DNA from: an uncultured Clostridia bacterium
GTDB lineage: Bacteria; Bacillota; Clostridia; TANB77; CAG-508
Length of the DNA stretch: 5,932 bases
Assembly (NCBI GenBank): GCA_944386335.1
Contig: CALXAQ010000136.1
Coordinates: 1 to 5,932, forward strand
Direction of reading: 5' to 3'
In this document: one piece after another, positions 4,171-5,932 of the stretch
Layout of the letters: the number at the start of each line of letters is the position of its first letter
Numbering within the stretch: the first letter of the stretch is position 1
Position numbers and translations under genes: made by a program
Notes under the pieces: model-generated
The model's input: the letters and a program-made list of their open reading frames with translations, nothing else
What the model was told of the DNA's origin: nothing
The model's database searches: none

Positions 4171-4797
4171 ATGAGCAAATTAGAACAGTATAAGATAGAG
4201 ACAAAAGAAGATTCAGAAAAAGAAGAAGTAAATTATTATGATGAACAAGGAAATAAAATAGGTACAGTAGATAGAAAAGAAGGCATACAAAAGGGATTAT
4301 TGTTAGAAGCGGTACAATTATGGATTATTGACCCAGATACTAAACAAATTTTAGTTCAGAAACGAAGCAAACAAAAATCGATAGATCCGGGTAAGATAGA
4401 TAGTAGCTGTAATGGACATGTACGTTCTTATGAAATACCAGAGCAAGCAGTATTAAGGGAAGCTTTTGAAGAAATTGGAGTAGCCCCTACAGAGATTTAT
4501 CCCAATATGAAGAAAATTATGACAGTAACAGTAGACTTGACAAAGGTAGGAGGAAAAGGAAATTATATTGCACATGAATATATCACTTTTTTAAAACATC
4601 CTATCTCCTACTACAAATTACAAAAAGAAGAAGTAGAAGAAATCTTTTTTATGGACTATGAAACATTAAGAAAAGAAACCTTAAAAGAGAATAGTAGCAT
4701 GAGAATGCCAAATACAAAAGAGGCAGAAGAATTCTTTGATTTATTAGGAAAAGAATTGGAAAACCAAATAGCCCAAGAAAAGTGCATAGACAAGTAA
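4171..4797 (+). CDS. Nudix hydrolase, resembling isopentenyl-diphosphate isomerase-like (YfcD-type) members
   Basis: This 208-residue protein contains a perfect Nudix box, G-x5-E-x7-R-E-A-F-E-E-I-G-V, at residues 82-104. R96, E97, E100 and E101 are the metal-binding and catalytic residues. Before the box come YYDEQGNKIGTVDR (22-35) and LVQKRSKQKSIDPGKIDSSC (61-80). This D-E-x-G-x3-G-x3-R lead-in and the Q-[KR]-R-S stretch are typical of IDI-like Nudix proteins such as YfcD. C80 lies near, but one residue before, the position of the catalytic cysteine in true isopentenyl-diphosphate isomerases (C-G-H there, C-N-G-H here), so isomerase activity is doubtful. Members hydrolyse nucleoside or other diphosphates; the substrate is unknown. 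The gene sits between pgk and tpiA in the same orientation, with its ribosome binding site overlapping the pgk stop, and is almost certainly cotranscribed with glycolysis. Confidence 0.88.
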   Translation: MSKLEQYKIETKEDSEKEEVNYYDEQGNKIGTVDRKEGIQKGLLLEAVQLWIIDPDTKQILVQKRSKQKSIDPGKIDSSCNGHVRSYEIPEQAVLREAFEEIGVAPTEIYPNMKKIMTVTVDLTKVGGKGNYIAHEYITFLKHPISYYKLQKEEVEEIFFMDYETLRKETLKENSSMRMPNTKEAEEFFDLLGKELENQIAQEKCIDK

Positions 4798-4823
4798 ATT
4801 TATGAAAATTCTTATAACAAAAG

Positions 4824-4831
4824 AAAGGAGG
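4824..4831 (+). promoter_or_regulatory. Strong ribosome binding site for the TTG-started tpiA
   Basis: AAAGGAGG ends 10 bases before the TTG at 4842. The near-perfect site, with no in-frame ATG before the catalytic K11 of the product, fixes TTG as the start. Confidence 0.75.
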
Positions 4832-4841
4832 AAAAGAACCT

Positions 4842-5594
4842 TTGAGCAGAAAAGTAATTGCAGGAAACTGGAAAATGAATAAACTTCCTAATGAGGCAAT
4901 TGAATTTATTAGTAAAATAGAAGAGGTTGCTGCAAGAAGTGATAATGAAGTTATCCTTTGTGTACCTTTTACAGATTTATTTTATAGCCTACTTACAGCG
5001 CAAAATACTAAGGTAAAAATCGGTGCACAAAATATGCATTGGGAAGAAAAAGGAGCCTATACAGGAGAAGTTTCTGGAAAAATGCTAAAAAGCATTGGAA
5101 CAGAATATGTGATTATTGGACATTCGGAAAGAAGACAATATTTTGCAGAAACAGATGAAACCGTGAATAAAAAATTAAAAGCAACTTTTGCAAATGAATT
5201 AAAGCCAATTCTTTGTGTAGGAGAAACTCTAGAGCAAAGAGAGCAAGGCATACAAGAAAAAGTAATTACAGAGCAAGTAGAAAAAGCGCTAGAAGGACTA
5301 ACAAACGAGCAAATACAAAATACCTATATAGCCTATGAGCCAATTTGGGCTATTGGAACAGGAAAAACAGCAACAGCTAAGGATGCTAGCAATGCAATGC
5401 AAAGTATTCGAAAGAAAGTAGAAGAAATAGCAGGAGCAGAGGTAGCACAAAAGATAATATTATTGTACGGAGGAAGTGTAAAGCCGGACAATGCAAAAGA
5501 TCTATTAGAAGCACCAGAGATAGATGGAGCATTAATAGGAGGAGCAAGTTTGCAAGTAGAGGAATTTACCAAAATTATAGAGTACAATAGATAA
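4842..5594 (+). CDS. tpiA: Triose-phosphate isomerase
   Basis: TpiA interconverts dihydroxyacetone phosphate and glyceraldehyde-3-phosphate and so feeds Gap. The 250 residues are the normal length for this single (beta/alpha)8 barrel. The catalytic set is complete: K11 in GNWKMN (8-13), H94 in IIGHSERR (91-98) and E166 in AYEPIWAIGTGKTA (164-177), the last including the mobile loop 6. The phosphate-binding YGGSV is at 209-213, and IDGALIGGASL closes the barrel. The start is TTG, supported by AAAGGAGG; the first in-frame ATG codes M12, inside the active-site motif, and cannot be used. The 44 bases between the Nudix stop and this start hold little besides the ribosome binding site. Downstream lies a 178-base gap with a large palindrome before gpmI. 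Confidence 0.97.
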   Translation: MSRKVIAGNWKMNKLPNEAIEFISKIEEVAARSDNEVILCVPFTDLFYSLLTAQNTKVKIGAQNMHWEEKGAYTGEVSGKMLKSIGTEYVIIGHSERRQYFAETDETVNKKLKATFANELKPILCVGETLEQREQGIQEKVITEQVEKALEGLTNEQIQNTYIAYEPIWAIGTGKTATAKDASNAMQSIRKKVEEIAGAEVAQKIILLYGGSVKPDNAKDLLEAPEIDGALIGGASLQVEEFTKIIEYNR

Positions 5595-5753
5595 GCAACG
5601 TGGTAAAAGGAAAAAGTTGAAAAATAATTACAATTTTGGCGTTGTCAAACTTCATTTGAAATTTAATCAACGTACAAATAGTACGTCTTATAAATTTCAA
5701 ACTTGTTTTCCTAGCCAAAATTTAATTCTTTTCCAACTAGGTTTACGTCTTAA
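5595..5753 (+). repeat. Large imperfect palindromic element between tpiA and gpmI
   Basis: The intergenic bases fold end to end into one long hairpin. The lower stem pairs 5616-5640 with 5714-5737: GTTG/CAAC, AAAA/TTTT, AATTA/TAATT and AATTTTGGC/GCCAAAATT, with two single mismatches and one bulged C. The middle stem is a perfect 11-bp pair TTTGAAATTTA (5655-5665) / TAAATTTCAAA (5691-5701). The tip is ACGTAC-AAATA-GTACGT (5670-5686). CAACGT occurs at 5596-5601 and 5668-5673, and TACGTCTTA at 5682-5690 and 5744-5752, so base and tip carry the same word pair. No U-tract follows on this strand, so it is not a plain terminator. It could be a dispersed palindromic repeat, an RNA regulator of gpmI, or a processing site. 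It matches no riboswitch class that I know. Confidence 0.65.
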
Positions 5754-5758
5754 GAAAG

Positions 5759-5773
5759 AAAAAAAAAAAAAAA
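5759..5773 (+). promoter_or_regulatory. A15 homopolymer abutting the gpmI start; no Shine-Dalgarno seen
   Basis: Fifteen consecutive A residues run into the first base of the gpmI ATG. The nearest purine-rich stretch, AAGAAAG (5752-5758), is 14 bases from the ATG and does not resemble AGGAGG. Every other gene here has a recognisable site, so initiation at gpmI looks different, perhaps through an unstructured A-rich leader. Confidence 0.6.
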
Positions 5774-5932
5774 TGGATAAAAAATTAACAATGCTAATGA
5801 TATTAGATGGATTTGGAGAGAATGAAAGAGAAGATAGTAATGCTATAAAATTAGCCAATACACCTAATATAGATAAACTAATGAAAACATGTCCTACAAC
5901 AGATATTCATACAAGCGGACTAGATGTAGGAC
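5773..5932 (+). CDS. gpmI: Phosphoglycerate mutase, cofactor-independent, N-terminal part (partial)
   Basis: The 53 complete codons before the right edge encode the start of the metal-dependent, 2,3-bisphosphoglycerate-independent mutase, which interconverts 3- and 2-phosphoglycerate. The opening LTMLMILDGFG (5-15) carries D12, a manganese ligand in the Geobacillus enzyme. It is followed by SNAIKLANTPNIDKL (22-36) and then SGLDVG (48-53), the approach to the catalytic serine near residue 62, which lies outside the window. The ATG at 5773 gives the usual short lead before the ILDG motif. The frame is also open upstream through the palindromic element back to 5581, but nothing there looks like family sequence. 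The gene is probably cotranscribed with tpiA; no promoter is evident in the gap. Confidence 0.93.
   Translation, partial: MDKKLTMLMILDGFGENEREDSNAIKLANTPNIDKLMKTCPTTDIHTSGLDVG

Overview
The window comes from an AT-rich, low-GC genome in which arginine is written almost entirely as AGA. Strong AGGAGG-type ribosome binding sites, some TTG starts, a spoVT gene and a clustered gap-pgk-tpiA-gpmI glycolytic operon all point to a spore-forming member of the Clostridia (Firmicutes/Bacillota). I cannot name the species from sequence alone.

Layout. (1) Positions 1-395 hold the C-terminal GAF-like part of the sporulation regulator SpoVT, cut by the left edge. (2) Positions 450-828 form a self-contained small transcription unit: a sigma-A-like promoter, a gene for an 89-residue protein of unknown function whose C-terminal half carries four copies of an aromatic motif (F-[L/W]-x-Q-[E/K]-I), and an intrinsic terminator. 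(3) Positions 842-1536 hold a second self-contained unit: a promoter with an inverted repeat between its -35 and -10 boxes, a Phd/YefM-type antitoxin, a RelE/ParE-type toxin and a terminator. That terminator matches the one in front of the module at 36 of 38 positions, so the toxin-antitoxin cassette sits between near-identical direct repeats. (4) Positions 1484-1884 contain no gene. They hold the terminator, a 202-bp MITE-like element with perfect 35-bp terminal inverted repeats (1551-1752), and the promoter and 5' leader of the glycolytic operon. (5) Positions 1885-5932 are the glycolytic operon: gap, pgk, a Nudix hydrolase gene, tpiA and the start of gpmI.

The operon encodes consecutive steps of lower glycolysis. 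TpiA interconverts the triose phosphates, Gap oxidises glyceraldehyde-3-phosphate, Pgk makes ATP, and GpmI moves the phosphate before enolase, which probably lies beyond the right edge. The Nudix gene between pgk and tpiA is an unusual guest: its ribosome binding site overlaps the pgk stop, which suggests coupling. Several RNA-level signals are visible in the operon: a 7-bp hairpin with a GAAA tetraloop in the gap leader, a perfect 15-bp hairpin without a U-tract between gap and pgk, and a large imperfect palindrome of about 125-155 nt between tpiA and gpmI. The palindrome is followed by a run of 15 A that runs into the gpmI start codon, and no Shine-Dalgarno sequence is visible there.

The best candidates for something undescribed are the repeat-motif small protein, the 202-bp inverted-repeat element, and the tpiA-gpmI palindromic element, which is open in frame with gpmI over its whole length. 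I found no CRISPR array, tRNA, rRNA or recognisable riboswitch class.
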